DNA of 64,000 nucleotides, from the NCBI GenBank assembly GCA_017398045.1, contig JAFQHI010000025.1, positions 186,001-250,000 on the forward strand, written 5' to 3'. This stretch comes from Alistipes sp. GTDB taxonomy: Bacteria > Bacteroidota > Bacteroidia > Bacteroidales > Rikenellaceae. The notes below the pieces were generated by a model. The model was not told the origin of the DNA and made no database searches. It worked only from the letters and a program-made list of their open reading frames with translations. The first letter of the stretch is position 1. Every line of letters begins with the position of its first letter. Position numbers and translations under genes: made by a program. Shown here in pieces: positions 18,101 to 27,373 of the stretch.

Positions 18101-18677
18101 CGTGCGACGAAAGACCCGTACCGGCTGCGGGGGAGTAGGGCTGAATCGTGTAACCCTTATACAAAAGGCCCTTCTCGTAGAGCTGCTTGAGCATCCACCA
18201 TAGGGTCTCGATATACTTGTTGTCGTAGGTGATGTAGGGGTCCTGCATATTGACCCAATAGCCCATCTTGCGCGTGAGGTCCTCCCACACACCCGTGAAC
18301 TCCATCACCGCCTCGCGGCAGGTGCGGTTATACTCCTCAATCGAAATGGTCTTGCCGATATCCTCCTTCGTGATGCCGAGCTTCTTCTCCACACCCAGCT
18401 CTACGGGAAGACCGTGCGTATCCCAACCGGCCTTACGATGCACCTGATAGCCCTGCTGCGTCTTGTAGCGGCAGAAGACATCCTTGATTGTGCGTGCCAT
18501 GACGTGGTGAATACCCGGCATACCGTTTGCCGAGGGGGGACCCTCGAAAAAGACAAACGAAGGGTGACCCTCACGGGTGGTGAGGCTCTTCTCGAAGGTG
18601 TTTTCCTCGTCCCAACGAGCCAGCACCTCGTCGGCGATTTTGGCTAAATCCAAGCCTTTGTACTCCTTGAATTTCAT
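15192..18677 (-). CDS. ileS: Isoleucyl-tRNA synthetase
   Basis: This enzyme charges tRNA-Ile, with editing of valine. The 1161-residue class I synthetase is of the long IleS2-like type. The HIGH-box region reads PSANGMPGIHHVMART, the KMSKS loop reads GNKMSKRLGN, and the editing (CP1) domain lies between (WTTTPWTLPSNTAL, GTGIVHIAPTFGADD). The C-terminal anticodon-binding part follows (ELNSLVKNVTHYLED). It is the first long gene in a minus-strand run with the dksA-like gene, and a -7 box lies 42 bases upstream. Confidence 0.97.
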   Translation of the reverse strand: MKFKEYKGLDLAKIADEVLARWDEENTFEKSLTTREGHPSFVFFEGPPSANGMPGIHHVMARTIKDVFCRYKTQQGYQVHRKAGWDTHGLPVELGVEKKLGITKEDIGKTISIEEYNRTCREAVMEFTGVWEDLTRKMGYWVNMQDPYITYDNKYIETLWWMLKQLYEKGLLYKGYTIQPYSPAAGTGLSSHELNQPGCYRDVKDTTMVAQFKMVDPKPEMNEWGTPYFIAWTTTPWTLPSNTALCVGPKIDYVAVQTYNGYTGEKMTVVLAKELLAHHFNPKAADLKLEEYKAGDKLIPYRVVGEYKGTDLVGMHYEQLIPWVKPVEMVSDKEWKVASEKAFRVIPGDYVTTEDGTGIVHIAPTFGADDAFVARAAGIPALYLINKRGETRPMVDLTGKFYLMEELDEKFVAACIDTTAYGEYAGRYVKNAYDPQFNPDGKYDEQAAAAAETLDVYIAIRLKEANKAFKIEKHVHNYPHCWRTDKPVLYYPLDSWFIRSTAMKERMMELNKTIQWKPESTGTGRFGKWLENLNDWNLSRSRFWGTPLPIWATEDRTEVRCIGSMEELMAEIEKSIEAGHMTENPFPNFRVGDMSKENYAVENLDLHRPYVDNIILTSSKGEPMRREADLIDVWFDSGAMPYAQQHYPFENKENFSEVYPADFVAEGVDQTRGWFFTLHALATMLFDSVAFKHIISNGLVLDKNGNKMSKRLGNAVDPFEVLKTYGADATRWYMISNSQPWDNLKFDVEGVKEVRNKFFGTLYNTYSFFALYANVDGFTGREEEVAIERRPEIDRWILSELNSLVKNVTHYLEDYDPTPAARAIQEFVDKNLSNWYVRLNRKRFWGGEMTEDKRAAYQTLYTCLETVAKLAAPFAPFISDRIFCDLNAMSGRHNVCSVHIADFPKADEGLINSDLEEMMSIAQQLTSMTLALRRKVSIKVRQPLQKIMIPVLDPAMAAHIEAIKSLVENEVNVKAIELLHDTTGIITKHIKLNFKNFCTRYARYSKQMAALLASFTQEQITAIETSDESCIVVDGESLTVTPADFIITSEDMPGWLVTTEGKLTVALDITVSEELKREGVARELVNRIQNIRKEADFAVTDKIRVEIEAKEAVVDSLSVWADFIGQQTLALEVKAVAEPAGSVVVDSDLDEEPLKIAVTRL

Positions 18678-18718
18678 CGTAGTATGTTGTTTTTTGTGCT
18701 TATTTTCGCTTTAACGGA

Positions 18719-18726
18719 CAAAGATA
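18719..18726 (-). promoter_or_regulatory. -7 box (TATCTTTG) for ileS
   Basis: On the minus strand TATCTTTG matches TAnnTTTG, 42 bases upstream of the ileS ATG. Confidence 0.55.
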
Positions 18727-18737
18727 CAAAAATAAAT

Positions 18738-18870
18738 TAAGAATGAAGAATGAAGAATTAAGAATTTAAGGGCGATTAAGGGTGGATAAAGGGGGCTAAA
18801 GGTTGCTATGGGGTTTCTTTAGTATCCTTTAGTATCCTTTAGCTCCCCTTAATAGCCCTTAATAACACAG
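18738..18870. repeat. Decamer array R3 with inverted arms, plus AT-rich heptamers
   Basis: The block starts with 7-base units (GAATGAA twice, GAATTAA, GAATTTA). Forward decamers follow (GGCGATTAAG, GGTGGATAAA, GGGGGCTAAA), then a short centre, then reverse decamers (AGTATCCTTT twice, AGCTCCCCTT, AATAGCCCTT). As in R2, the arms are inverted and in phase. It lies between the ileS promoter and the 3' end of the ABC exporter gene. Confidence 0.85.
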
Positions 18871-18933
18871 TAACAGCGTAACATAGGTGTACCCCCTGTT
18901 ACGCTGTTGCTTTTGTTACGCTCTTACTCCGTT
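18869..18933 (-). repeat. GCGTAAC repeats and hairpin at the 3' end of the ABC exporter gene
   Basis: AACAGCGTAAC and GTTACGCTGTT form an 11-bp perfect inverted repeat around a 14-base loop. GTAAC recurs at short intervals up to and including the stop codon of the exporter gene (GCGTAACGGAGTAAGAGCGTA on the minus strand). There is no T-run, so it is not a standard terminator. Confidence 0.65.
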
Positions 18934-20761
18934 ACGCGAAACTCTGCATCTCAATCAGATGGGCGTAGATGCCGCCCTTCTTGACCAGCTCGTCGTGCGT
19001 ACCCTCTTCGGCAATCTTACCCTCGCTTACGACCAGAATCTTGTCGGCATCCTGGATGGTCGAAAGACGGTGGGCGATGACGACCGACGTGCGCCCCTTG
19101 AGGAGCTTACCCAAGGCCTCCTGCACCAGCTTTTCGCTTTCGGTGTCGAGGGCCGAGGTAGCCTCGTCGAGAATCAGGATTTCGGGATTCTTCAGCACGG
19201 CACGGGCAATCGAAAGTCGCTGACGCTGACCACCCGAGAGCTTCGAGCCGCGGTCGCCGATGTTGGTTTGGTAGCCTTCGGGTGCCTGCTCGATAAATTC
19301 GTGGGCGTTGGCCACACGGGCGGCAGCCACAATCTCCTCGTGCGTAGCTGTGGGCTTACCCATCTTCAGGTTGCCCTCAATCGTGTCGTTGAACAGCACG
19401 GTCTCCTGCGCCACGATGCTCATATGGGCGCGGAGCGACTCCTGCGTATAGGCATCGAGCGATACTCCGTCGATGAGAATTTCACCTTGTTGCGGGTCGT
19501 AGAAGCGCGGAATCAGCTCCGAAAGGGTCGATTTACCACCGCCCGAGGGGCCCACCAAAGCGACCGTCTCACCGCGCTTGATGCTGAACGATACGCCATC
19601 AATCACATCGCGCTGACCATCGTAGGAGAAGTGGACATTGCGGAACTCGATTTTCTCCTTCAGCCCCTCGAATTGACGGGCATCCTGCTTGTCCTCGATG
19701 GCGGGTTTCGAGTCGATAATCTCGAAGATACGCTCACCGGCAGCAATACCCTGGTTGATATTGGCAAATTGGTCCACGAAGTGGCGCACGGGGCGGGTGA
19801 TTTGCGAGAAGATGGCCACAAAGGCGATGAACGAACCCGGGTCGAGCGAGCCGTTACCGACCAGAATACCGCCAAAGACCAGCACCACGCCCACGGCCGA
19901 GATGCCGAGGAATTCGCTCATGGGCGAGGCCAGCTGCTGGCGACGCGCCATCGAGAGGGTCAGCTCGGCAACATCGGAGTTGATGCCGTAGAAATTGCCC
20001 TTTACGTAGTCTGTGGCGTTGTAGCTCTTGATGACCTTCACACCTGCCAACGATTCGTCGAGGGCCGAAACCATCTCACCCAGACGTTGTTGGTTCGTGC
20101 GTGCCGGATGGCGCAGTCGCTTCACGATGCTGCCAATGAGCAGTGCCACCAGGGGCAGGAACAGCACCGAGAAAATCGACAACTCCCACGAAAGGATAAT
20201 CATCATGGCAACGTAGCCGATGATGAGGAACGGCTCGCGGAAGGCCACCAGCAGGGTGTTCGTGATGCAGAACTGCACGACATTCACGTCGGCCGTGATG
20301 CGCGAAATGATATCGCCCTTCTGCTGGTCGCTGAAGTAGCCCACGTGCATATCCATCACGCGCGAGAACATCGCGTCGCGCATACGTTGCAGGGTGCGGG
20401 CGCGCATCGACTCCACGGTCCAGGCTCCGAGGTAACGGAACAGATTGCTCAAGAAGCTGATGAAAATCGTGAACAGAGCCAACATAATCAGCACCTTCTG
20501 TCGGTCATACTCGGGGTAGATTTGCGAGTAGGTGTAGTTGAAGAAGGTCGTCAGATACTCCGTATTAAACTCCACGGGGGGCAACTCGGTGACCCGCTCA
20601 AAGGTGTAGTCGGGGTCGAACATCGTGTTCATGATGGGGACAATCAACACGAAGGTCAGCGAGTTGAAAATCGCATAAAAGAGCGAATAGAAGAAGTAGG
20701 GTATGGCGTACTTTTCGATGGGTCGGGCAAAGCCCAGCAGTCGAAGGTAGGTCTTAAACAT
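18932..20761 (-). CDS. MsbA-like ABC exporter (fused permease and ATPase)
   Basis: A 609-residue half-transporter with six predicted membrane helices in residues 1-320 and an ABC domain in 360-605. The ABC domain has Walker A GPSGGGKST, a signature LSGGQRQRLSIARA, Walker B ILILDEATSALD and an H-loop VVIAHRLSTI. Type IV ABC exporters of this kind flip lipids (MsbA, lipid A) or export drugs. The nearby LPS genes fit MsbA, but the substrate cannot be read from sequence alone. The gene lies downstream of rnhA on the same strand, with its own -7 box. A GCGTAAC-rich hairpin touches its 3' end. Confidence 0.88.
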   Translation of the reverse strand: MFKTYLRLLGFARPIEKYAIPYFFYSLFYAIFNSLTFVLIVPIMNTMFDPDYTFERVTELPPVEFNTEYLTTFFNYTYSQIYPEYDRQKVLIMLALFTIFISFLSNLFRYLGAWTVESMRARTLQRMRDAMFSRVMDMHVGYFSDQQKGDIISRITADVNVVQFCITNTLLVAFREPFLIIGYVAMMIILSWELSIFSVLFLPLVALLIGSIVKRLRHPARTNQQRLGEMVSALDESLAGVKVIKSYNATDYVKGNFYGINSDVAELTLSMARRQQLASPMSEFLGISAVGVVLVFGGILVGNGSLDPGSFIAFVAIFSQITRPVRHFVDQFANINQGIAAGERIFEIIDSKPAIEDKQDARQFEGLKEKIEFRNVHFSYDGQRDVIDGVSFSIKRGETVALVGPSGGGKSTLSELIPRFYDPQQGEILIDGVSLDAYTQESLRAHMSIVAQETVLFNDTIEGNLKMGKPTATHEEIVAAARVANAHEFIEQAPEGYQTNIGDRGSKLSGGQRQRLSIARAVLKNPEILILDEATSALDTESEKLVQEALGKLLKGRTSVVIAHRLSTIQDADKILVVSEGKIAEEGTHDELVKKGGIYAHLIEMQSFA

Positions 20762-20785
20762 GGCAGTTTCAGCTTTGTAATCCTA

Positions 20786-20793
20786 CAAATATA
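20786..20793 (-). promoter_or_regulatory. -7 box (TATATTTG) for the ABC exporter
   Basis: TATATTTG on the minus strand matches TAnnTTTG, 25 bases upstream of the ATG. Confidence 0.5.
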
Positions 20794-20826
20794 CCAATTA
20801 TTTGCTCGTTTTCCAAATTCGATGGG

Positions 20827-21282
20827 CTATTCGGGTTGATAACCGCTATCTTCGAGGAGATTTTGACCACCGGCAGCCGCTACAGCCAGCTGGTCGCACC
20901 GGTTGTTTTCCACGGTCTCGGCATGGCCTTTGACCCACACAAAGCGCACCCGATGGCGGCGGTAAATCTTCAAAAAGCGCATCCAAAGGTCGGGATTCTT
21001 CTTCCCTTGGAATCGCTTTTTCTCCCAGCCGAATACCCACCCCTTCGTCACGGCATCAATCACATATTTCGAGTCGGAATAGAGCGTTACCTCCGACCCC
21101 TCCTTCTTCAAGGCCTCCAACGCGACACAGACGGCCATCAGCTCCATGCGGTTGTTGGTCGTAAGGCGGTAGCCGGCCGACAGCTCCTTGCGATAGGGAC
21201 CTGCCAACAGCACGCACCCGTAGCCTCCGGGTCCGGGATTACCCAGCGACGAGCCGTCGGTATAAATCGTGATTGGCAACAT
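20827..21282 (-). CDS. rnhA: Ribonuclease HI
   Basis: RNase HI removes the RNA strand of RNA-DNA hybrids. The 151-residue protein shows the expected acidic active site: Asp in ITIYTDGSSLGNPGPGG, Glu in NNRMELMAV, Asp in TLYSDSKYVID, and the last Asp in NNRCDQLA. The handle region KGWVFGWEKKRFQGKKNPDL is also present. I chose the ATG at 21282; the frame extends five codons upstream to a TTG. Length and motifs are normal for the bacterial family. A palindromic heptamer element separates it from valS. Confidence 0.95.
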   Translation of the reverse strand: MLPITIYTDGSSLGNPGPGGYGCVLLAGPYRKELSAGYRLTTNNRMELMAVCVALEALKKEGSEVTLYSDSKYVIDAVTKGWVFGWEKKRFQGKKNPDLWMRFLKIYRRHRVRFVWVKGHAETVENNRCDQLAVAAAGGQNLLEDSGYQPE

Positions 21283-21286
21283 GCGT

Positions 21287-21400
21287 TGCAAATTCAAAAT
21301 TTAGCATTCAAAATGTAGAATGGCGGTAAACGGCTAAAAATCACCATCCACCGCCATTTTGCTCTCCATTTTGAATTTTGAATTCTACATTCTAAATTTA
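21287..21400. repeat. Palindromic AT-rich heptamer element between valS and rnhA
   Basis: The core is a 9-bp perfect inverted repeat, AATGGCGGT at 21319-21327 and ACCGCCATT at 21350-21358. The flanks are 7-base units in opposite orientation: ATTCAAA/ATTTAGC-like units on the left and TTTTGAA, TTCTACA, TTCTAAA on the right. The right arm runs into the valS stop codon. The same heptamers occur at 59610-59680. Confidence 0.8.
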
Positions 21401-24022
21401 TTTCAAAGCCGTAAGCTGCTCTTTGATGGCTGCAATCTTGGCCTCGGCATCGGCCTGCTTGGCACGCTCGTTAGCGACCACCTTCTCGGGGGCGTTCTGC
21501 ACGAAACGCTCGTTCGAAAGCTTGGCCATCACGCTGCGGAGGAAGCCCTCGAAGTACTTCAGCTCCTCCTCCAGCTTCTTCTTCTCGGCCTCCGTGTCAA
21601 TCATGCCGGCCAGCGGTACGAAGTACTGCGTCGTCTTGACAATAAAGGCGGCAGCCGTCGGATCCTTCTCGGTGGTCGGCTCGATGGCCGTCAGGTTCGC
21701 CAACTTCATGATGACGGGGGCGAACTCCGCAGGGTAGTTCTCATCCTCGACCACCTTGAGCGTCAGCTGCTCCTTCTGCGGGAGGTTCTTCTGGTTGCGG
21801 ATGTTGCGCACCGACGAAATCACCTCACGCGCCAACTCGAAGCGAGCCAACAGGGCGGGCTGCTCCTCCGAGGCGGTCGGCATCGAAGCTACGCAAATCG
21901 ACTCCTCCTCCTTGCGGGGTGCGAGGTCCTGCCAAATCTCCTCCGTGATGAAGGGCATGAAGGGGTGCAGCATACGCATCAGCGCATCGAAGAAACGCTT
22001 CGTGGCCTCCATCGTCGTAGCGTCGATGGGCTGTCCGAAGGCGGGCTTCACCATCTCGAGGTACATACCGCTGAACTCGTCCCAGAAGAGCTTGTAGAGG
22101 GTCATGCAGGCCTCCGAAATGCGGTATTGGCGGAAGTCGGCCTCCACCTCGCGGAGCGTTTCGGAGAGCTTCTCGTTGAACCAGGCAACGGCCATGCGGT
22201 TGCACGCCGGCTGCTCCTGCTCCTTCACCTCCCAGCCGTTCAGCAGGCGGTAGGCGTTCCAAATCTTGTTGCCGAAGTTGCGCCCCTGCTCGCAGAGTGC
22301 CTCATCGAACATCACGTCGTTACCGGCCGACGAGGACATGAGCATCGCCAGACGGACACCGTCGGCACCATACTTCTCAATCAAATCGAGCGGGTCGGGC
22401 GAGTTGCCGAGCTGCTTCGACATCTTGCGGCCAATCTTGTCGCGGACGATACCCGTGAAATAGACGTTGCGGAACGGCTCGGCCGAGCGGTACTCGAAAC
22501 CGGCCATAATCATACGGGCCACCCAGAAGAAGATGATATCGGGACCCGTTACGAGGTCGTTCGTCGGGTAGTAGTATTTAATCTCCTCGTTGTCGGGGTT
22601 GCGGATACCGTCAAAGACCGAAATCGGCCAGAGCCACGACGAGAACCAGGTGTCGAGTACATCCTCGTCCTGACGGAGGTCGCTCAGCTGGAGCGTCTCG
22701 TCGCCCGACTTGGCGCGTGCCTTCTCCAAGGCCTCTTCGGCCGTGAGGGCCACGACATAGCCGCCCTTCGGCAGGTAGTAGGCCGGAATACGCTGACCCC
22801 ACCACAGCTGACGCGAGATGCACCAATCCTTGATGTTCTCCATCCAGTGGCGGTAGGTGTTCTTGTACTTCTCGGGTACGAAGCAGATGATATCCTCCAG
22901 GACGGCCTTCGTGGCGGGCTTCGAAAGCTCCTCCATCGAGAGGAACCACTGCATCGAGAGCTTCGGCTCGATGGCTACACCCGTGCGCTCCGAGTAACCC
23001 ACGTTGTTCGTGTAATCCTCGGTCTTCTCCATGAGGTTGGCGGCCACCAAATCCTGCTCGATTTGCTTGCGCAACTCGAAGCGGTCCATGCCGACATAGA
23101 TACCCACCTTGTCGTTAATCGTACCGTCGTCGTTGAAGATATCGATGGTCTCGAGGTTGTACTTCTCGCCCAGCATATAGTCGTTTACGTCGTGGGCGGG
23201 GGTCACCTTCAACGCACCCGTACCGAACTCGATATCGACATACTCGTCACGAATGACGGGAATCGAGCGACCTACGAGCGGCACAATCACGCGGGCATCG
23301 GCCGCAAGGTGCTGGTAGCGCGGGTCGTTCGGATTGACACACAAGGCCGTATCGCCCAGAATGGTCTCCGGACGGGTCGTGGCGACGATAAGTGCCTCGT
23401 CCGAACCCTCCACCTTATAGCGCAGGTAGTAGAGTTTGCCGTGCGACTCCTTGAAGATTACCTCCTCATCCGACAGCGCGGTCTTGGCCGAGGGGTCCCA
23501 GTTTACCATGCGGACACCGCGGTAGATTTTGCCCTTCTCGTACAAATCGCAGAAGACGCGCAGTACGCTCTCCGTGCGCTCGTCGTCCATCGTGAAGCAG
23601 GTGCGGTCCCAGTCGCACGAAGCACCCAGCTTGCGCAACTGCTTAAGAATCACACCGCCATACTTCTCTTTCCACTCCCAGGCATACTTCAGGAACTCCT
23701 CGCGCGTGAGGTCGGCCTTCTCGATGCCCTGCTCGTGGAGCATGGCTACCACTTTGGCCTCCGTGGCAATCGAAGCGTGGTCCATGCCCGGTACCCAGCA
23801 GGCATTCTTGCCCGACATACGGGCGCGACGAATCAGCACATCCTGCAACGTGTTGTTGAGCATATGACCCATGTGGAGCATACCCGTTACGTTGGGGGGC
23901 GGAATGACAATCGTGTAGGGTTCGCGCGTGTCCGGCTCCGAGTGGAACAGACCTTTGTCAATCCAGGATTGATACCATTTTGCCTCCAACTGTTGGGGCG
24001 TGTATTTGTCTGCGATTTGCAT
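21398..24022 (-). CDS. valS: Valyl-tRNA synthetase
   Basis: This enzyme charges tRNA-Val and edits threonine. The 874-residue class I synthetase begins [20 protein letters not shown]. It has the HIGH-like motif [19 protein letters not shown], the [10 protein letters not shown] region and the KMSKS loop as [15 protein letters not shown]. The C-terminal coiled-coil arm ([20 protein letters not shown]) binds tRNA. Its -7 box on the minus strand (24086-24093) is divergent from the lon promoter. The stop codon is followed immediately by a 7-base repeat array. Confidence 0.97.
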   Translation of the reverse strand: MQIADKYTPQQLEAKWYQSWIDKGLFHSEPDTREPYTIVIPPPNVTGMLHMGHMLNNTLQDVLIRRARMSGKNACWVPGMDHASIATEAKVVAMLHEQGIEKADLTREEFLKYAWEWKEKYGGVILKQLRKLGASCDWDRTCFTMDDERTESVLRVFCDLYEKGKIYRGVRMVNWDPSAKTALSDEEVIFKESHGKLYYLRYKVEGSDEALIVATTRPETILGDTALCVNPNDPRYQHLAADARVIVPLVGRSIPVIRDEYVDIEFGTGALKVTPAHDVNDYMLGEKYNLETIDIFNDDGTINDKVGIYVGMDRFELRKQIEQDLVAANLMEKTEDYTNNVGYSERTGVAIEPKLSMQWFLSMEELSKPATKAVLEDIICFVPEKYKNTYRHWMENIKDWCISRQLWWGQRIPAYYLPKGGYVVALTAEEALEKARAKSGDETLQLSDLRQDEDVLDTWFSSWLWPISVFDGIRNPDNEEIKYYYPTNDLVTGPDIIFFWVARMIMAGFEYRSAEPFRNVYFTGIVRDKIGRKMSKQLGNSPDPLDLIEKYGADGVRLAMLMSSSAGNDVMFDEALCEQGRNFGNKIWNAYRLLNGWEVKEQEQPACNRMAVAWFNEKLSETLREVEADFRQYRISEACMTLYKLFWDEFSGMYLEMVKPAFGQPIDATTMEATKRFFDALMRMLHPFMPFITEEIWQDLAPRKEEESICVASMPTASEEQPALLARFELAREVISSVRNIRNQKNLPQKEQLTLKVVEDENYPAEFAPVIMKLANLTAIEPTTEKDPTAAAFIVKTTQYFVPLAGMIDTEAEKKKLEEELKYFEGFLRSVMAKLSNERFVQNAPEKVVANERAKQADAEAKIAAIKEQLTALK

Positions 24023-24085
24023 AGTTTATGTGGAATAAAAGCGTTTATTTCTTCTTGTTGGGACGGTTTTGGCCGTTTTGAGGTG

Positions 24086-24093
24086 CAAAGTTA
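24086..24093 (-). promoter_or_regulatory. -7 box (TAACTTTG) for valS
   Basis: TAACTTTG on the minus strand, 64 bases upstream of the valS ATG. It is divergent from the lon box. Confidence 0.45.
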
Positions 24094-24137
24094 TTAACAA
24101 TCTGCCAAACTTAAAATAAAAACGAAAGAAAAATCGT

Positions 24138-24145
24138 TACCTTTG
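24138..24145 (+). promoter_or_regulatory. -7 box (TACCTTTG) for the lon-kds operon
   Basis: TACCTTTG matches TAnnTTTG, 24 bases upstream of the lon ATG at 24170. I see no heat-shock-type inverted repeat beside it. Confidence 0.55.
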
Positions 24146-24169
24146 TGGCGTTATTTAGATAAGAAGTAT

Positions 24170-26599
24170 ATGAGCAAGAAGACGAAAATAGAGCGTATGG
24201 AGTTCGAGGATGCAAGCCTCGTCAGCGAGATGGCCGACGGCCGTCAGCGTGTTGTCCCGATTGTCGTGGGCGATGACGAACCGCAGGAGGAGGTCGATAT
24301 TCCCGAAATCCTGCCCATTCTGACCCTCCGCTCCTCGGTGCTTTTCCCGGGAGCCATCACCCCCATCACGGTCGGACGCGACAAGTCGATTGCCTTGGTG
24401 CGTGCCGTGAATCAGGAGGGTGGTATGCTGGGTGCCGTACTGCAACGCGAGAGCGAGGTGGACGACCCCACGCCGGCCGATATGTACCGCGTAGGTACGG
24501 CTGCCCGCATCATCAAGATTTTGGAGATGCCCAACGGCAACCTGACCGTCATTTTGAACGGCCTGCAAAAAATCGAGGTACACGAATATGTCGCTACCCA
24601 GCCCTATTTCAAGGCGCGTGTAAGCTCGCTGCGCGACTCGACGCCCGATTTGAAGAGTGTCGAGTTCGAGGCCCTGGTCGATTCGATTCGTGATACGGCT
24701 CTCGGAATTATCAATATCTCCCCCTCGATGCCCAAAGAGGCGGCTTTTGCCATCAAGAACATCGATTCGAAGCGTGGCATCATCAACTTCATCTGCTCGA
24801 ACATGGAGCTGGCCGACGACGACCGTCAGGCCCTGTTGGAGGCCCCGGGTCTCTTGGCTCGTGCGCGTAAGTTGTTGGAGATTTTGGTGCGCGAGCAGCA
24901 GCTGGCCGAGCTGAAAAACGAGATTCAGGAGCGCGTGAAGCAGGAGATTGACAAGCAGCAGCGCGACTACTACCTGCAACAGCAGATGCGCACGATTCAG
25001 GAGGAGTTGGGCGATACGAACGATGCCGACCTGGAGCGTCTGGAGGAGGCCGCAGCCAAGAAGAAGTGGCCCGAAGAGGTGGCCAAGCTCTTTAAGAAGG
25101 AGTTGCAGAAGTTGAGCCGCATCAACCCTGCCGTGGCCGAATATACGGTGCAGATTACCTATCTGGAGCTGTTGTTGGAGCTTCCCTGGGAGGAATATAC
25201 GGAGGATAACCTCGACCTGAAGGCCGCCCGCGCCCAACTCGACCGCGACCATTTCGGTCTGGAGGAGGTCAAAGACCGCATCCTGGAGCATCTGGCCGTG
25301 ATTAAGCTCAAGGGCGACCTGAAGTCCCCGATTCTCTGCCTCTATGGCCCTCCGGGTGTGGGTAAAACCTCGCTTGGTAAGTCTGTAGCTGCCGCGTTGG
25401 GACGTAAGTTCGGCCGTATTTCGCTCGGTGGTCTGCACGATGAGTCGGAGATTCGCGGCCACCGTCGTACCTACATCGGTGCCATGCCCGGCCGTATTAT
25501 CCAGACCATCAAGCGTTGCGGTTCGTCGAATCCGGTCATCATCCTCGATGAGGTGGATAAGCTGACCGTTTCGAACCACGGCGACCCTTCGAGTGCGTTG
25601 TTGGAGGTGTTGGATCCCGAACAGAATACCACCTTCCACGACAACTATATCGATATGGAGTACGACCTCTCGAAGGTCCTCTTCATCGCTACGGCCAACA
25701 ACATCCAGAACATCGCTCCGGCCTTGCGCGACCGCATGGAGATGATTAACATCCCGGGCTATTTGATGGAGGAGAAGGTTTCGATTGCCCTCGACCACCT
25801 CTTGCAGAAGCAGCGCGAGGCGCACGGTATCGAGGCCGGGCAGATGACCCTTTCGCCTGCCACCGTGGAGCAGATTATCGGTGGTTATACGCGCGAGGCG
25901 GGTGTCCGCTCGCTCGATAAGCAGTTGGCCAAGTTGGCTCGCTCGCGTGCCAAGCAGATTGCCTTTGAAGAGGCGTATGAGGCCGAAATCGGTTCGGAAG
26001 AGGTGCAGCGTGTACTGGGTATGCCGAAGTTCCTCAAAGATGAGTACGAGGTAGGCGGCATGACGGGTGTCGTAACCGGCCTGGCATGGACGGAGGTCGG
26101 TGGCGATATTCTTTACATCGAGTCTGTGCTGACCCCCGGTAAGGGCGCATTAAGTCTGACGGGTAATCTGGGCGATGTGATGAAGGAGTCGGCTACGATT
26201 GCCCACGAGTGGGTGAAGGCCCACTATGCGGAGTTAGGCATCGACCCCGTGATGTTCGAGAAGCACGACCTCAATATCCACGTCCCCGAAGGTGCCATTC
26301 CGAAGGATGGACCCTCGGCCGGTATTACGATGGTTACGTCGATTGTATCGACCTACACGAAGCGTCAGGTTAAGGAGCGCATCGCCATGACGGGCGAGAC
26401 GACCCTGCGCGGCCGTGTGACCCCCGTGGGTGGTGTGAAGGAGAAGATTCTGGCCGCCAAACGTGCCGGCATCACCGAACTGATTCTCTCGGAGGAGAAC
26501 CGCAAGGATGTGGCCGAGATTAAGGCCGACTACATCGAGGGACTTACGTTCCATTATGTCAGAACCAACGACGAGGTGTTACGCCTCGCCCTTATATAA
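24170..26599 (+). CDS. lon: ATP-dependent protease Lon
   Basis: Lon is a hexameric cytoplasmic AAA+ protease for damaged and regulatory proteins. The 809-residue protein has the substrate-binding LON domain ([20 protein letters not shown]) and a helical linker. The AAA+ module has Walker [10 protein letters not shown] (about residue 392) and Walker [10 protein letters not shown]. The C-terminal protease domain has catalytic Ser716 in [10 protein letters not shown] and Lys759 in [14 protein letters not shown]. The frame is open back to a TTG at 24143, but the ATG at 24170 fits the promoter position. Seven bases after its stop kdsB begins, so lon heads a four-gene run with Kdo biosynthesis. Confidence 0.97.
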   Translation: MSKKTKIERMEFEDASLVSEMADGRQRVVPIVVGDDEPQEEVDIPEILPILTLRSSVLFPGAITPITVGRDKSIALVRAVNQEGGMLGAVLQRESEVDDPTPADMYRVGTAARIIKILEMPNGNLTVILNGLQKIEVHEYVATQPYFKARVSSLRDSTPDLKSVEFEALVDSIRDTALGIINISPSMPKEAAFAIKNIDSKRGIINFICSNMELADDDRQALLEAPGLLARARKLLEILVREQQLAELKNEIQERVKQEIDKQQRDYYLQQQMRTIQEELGDTNDADLERLEEAAAKKKWPEEVAKLFKKELQKLSRINPAVAEYTVQITYLELLLELPWEEYTEDNLDLKAARAQLDRDHFGLEEVKDRILEHLAVIKLKGDLKSPILCLYGPPGVGKTSLGKSVAAALGRKFGRISLGGLHDESEIRGHRRTYIGAMPGRIIQTIKRCGSSNPVIILDEVDKLTVSNHGDPSSALLEVLDPEQNTTFHDNYIDMEYDLSKVLFIATANNIQNIAPALRDRMEMINIPGYLMEEKVSIALDHLLQKQREAHGIEAGQMTLSPATVEQIIGGYTREAGVRSLDKQLAKLARSRAKQIAFEEAYEAEIGSEEVQRVLGMPKFLKDEYEVGGMTGVVTGLAWTEVGGDILYIESVLTPGKGALSLTGNLGDVMKESATIAHEWVKAHYAELGIDPVMFEKHDLNIHVPEGAIPKDGPSAGITMVTSIVSTYTKRQVKERIAMTGETTLRGRVTPVGGVKEKILAAKRAGITELILSEENRKDVAEIKADYIEGLTFHYVRTNDEVLRLALI

Positions 26600-26605
26600 T
26601 AAGGT

Positions 26606-27361
26606 ATGAAATTTATAGCCATCATTCCGGCGCGCTACGCCTCCACCCGTTTTCCGGGCAAGCCGCTGGCTATGCTGGGGGGTAAAACGATGATTCAGCG
26701 CGTCTATGAGCAGGTTGCAGGGGTGCTGGACGATGCCGTGGTTGCCACGGACGATGAGCGCATCTATGAGGCTGTGAAGGCCTTTGGCGGCAAGGTGGAG
26801 ATGACCTCCACGGCGCACCGCAGTGGTACGGACCGCTGCTATGAGGCCTACTGCAAGCAGGGTGCGGAGTATGATGTCGTGGTCAATGTGCAGGGCGATG
26901 AACCCTTCATTCAGGCGGCGCAGTTGGAGGCTCTGAAGGCCTGCTTCGAAAATCCCGCAACCGATATTGCCACGCTTGTGAAGCCCTTTAAGGCAGAGGA
27001 TGGCTTGGCCGCTTTGGAGAATCCCAACTCGCCGAAGGTGGTGTTGGACGAAAAGCAGCAGGCAATCTATTTCTCGCGCTCGGTGATTCCCTTCTTGCGG
27101 GGGGTGGAGCGTGAGGAGTGGCTCGAGAAGCACACCTTCTACAAGCACATCGGCATCTACGCCTTCCGCTCGGAGGTGTTGAAGGCCGTGACCTCGCTGC
27201 CGCAATCGACCCTCGAAAAGGCCGAATCGTTGGAGCAGCTCCGCTGGTTGGAAAATGGCTACAAGATTGGTGTCGGTGTGACCGATATCGAGACCATCGG
27301 CATTGATACGCTCGAGGACCTCGAAAAGGCCGAGGCCTTTTTGGCATCCCGTACCCTATAA
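26606..27361 (+). CDS. kdsB: 3-deoxy-manno-octulosonate cytidylyltransferase
   Basis: KdsB activates Kdo with CTP to CMP-Kdo for transfer to lipid A. The 251-residue protein starts [20 protein letters not shown], the nucleotide-binding motif of the family. It contains [10 protein letters not shown], with the metal-binding Asp, and [11 protein letters not shown]. Length is typical. It lies 6 bases after lon and 12 bases before kdsA, so the Kdo genes are transcribed together. Confidence 0.96.
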   Translation: MKFIAIIPARYASTRFPGKPLAMLGGKTMIQRVYEQVAGVLDDAVVATDDERIYEAVKAFGGKVEMTSTAHRSGTDRCYEAYCKQGAEYDVVVNVQGDEPFIQAAQLEALKACFENPATDIATLVKPFKAEDGLAALENPNSPKVVLDEKQQAIYFSRSVIPFLRGVEREEWLEKHTFYKHIGIYAFRSEVLKAVTSLPQSTLEKAESLEQLRWLENGYKIGVGVTDIETIGIDTLEDLEKAEAFLASRTL

Positions 27362-27373
27362 AAAGGTTGCTAT

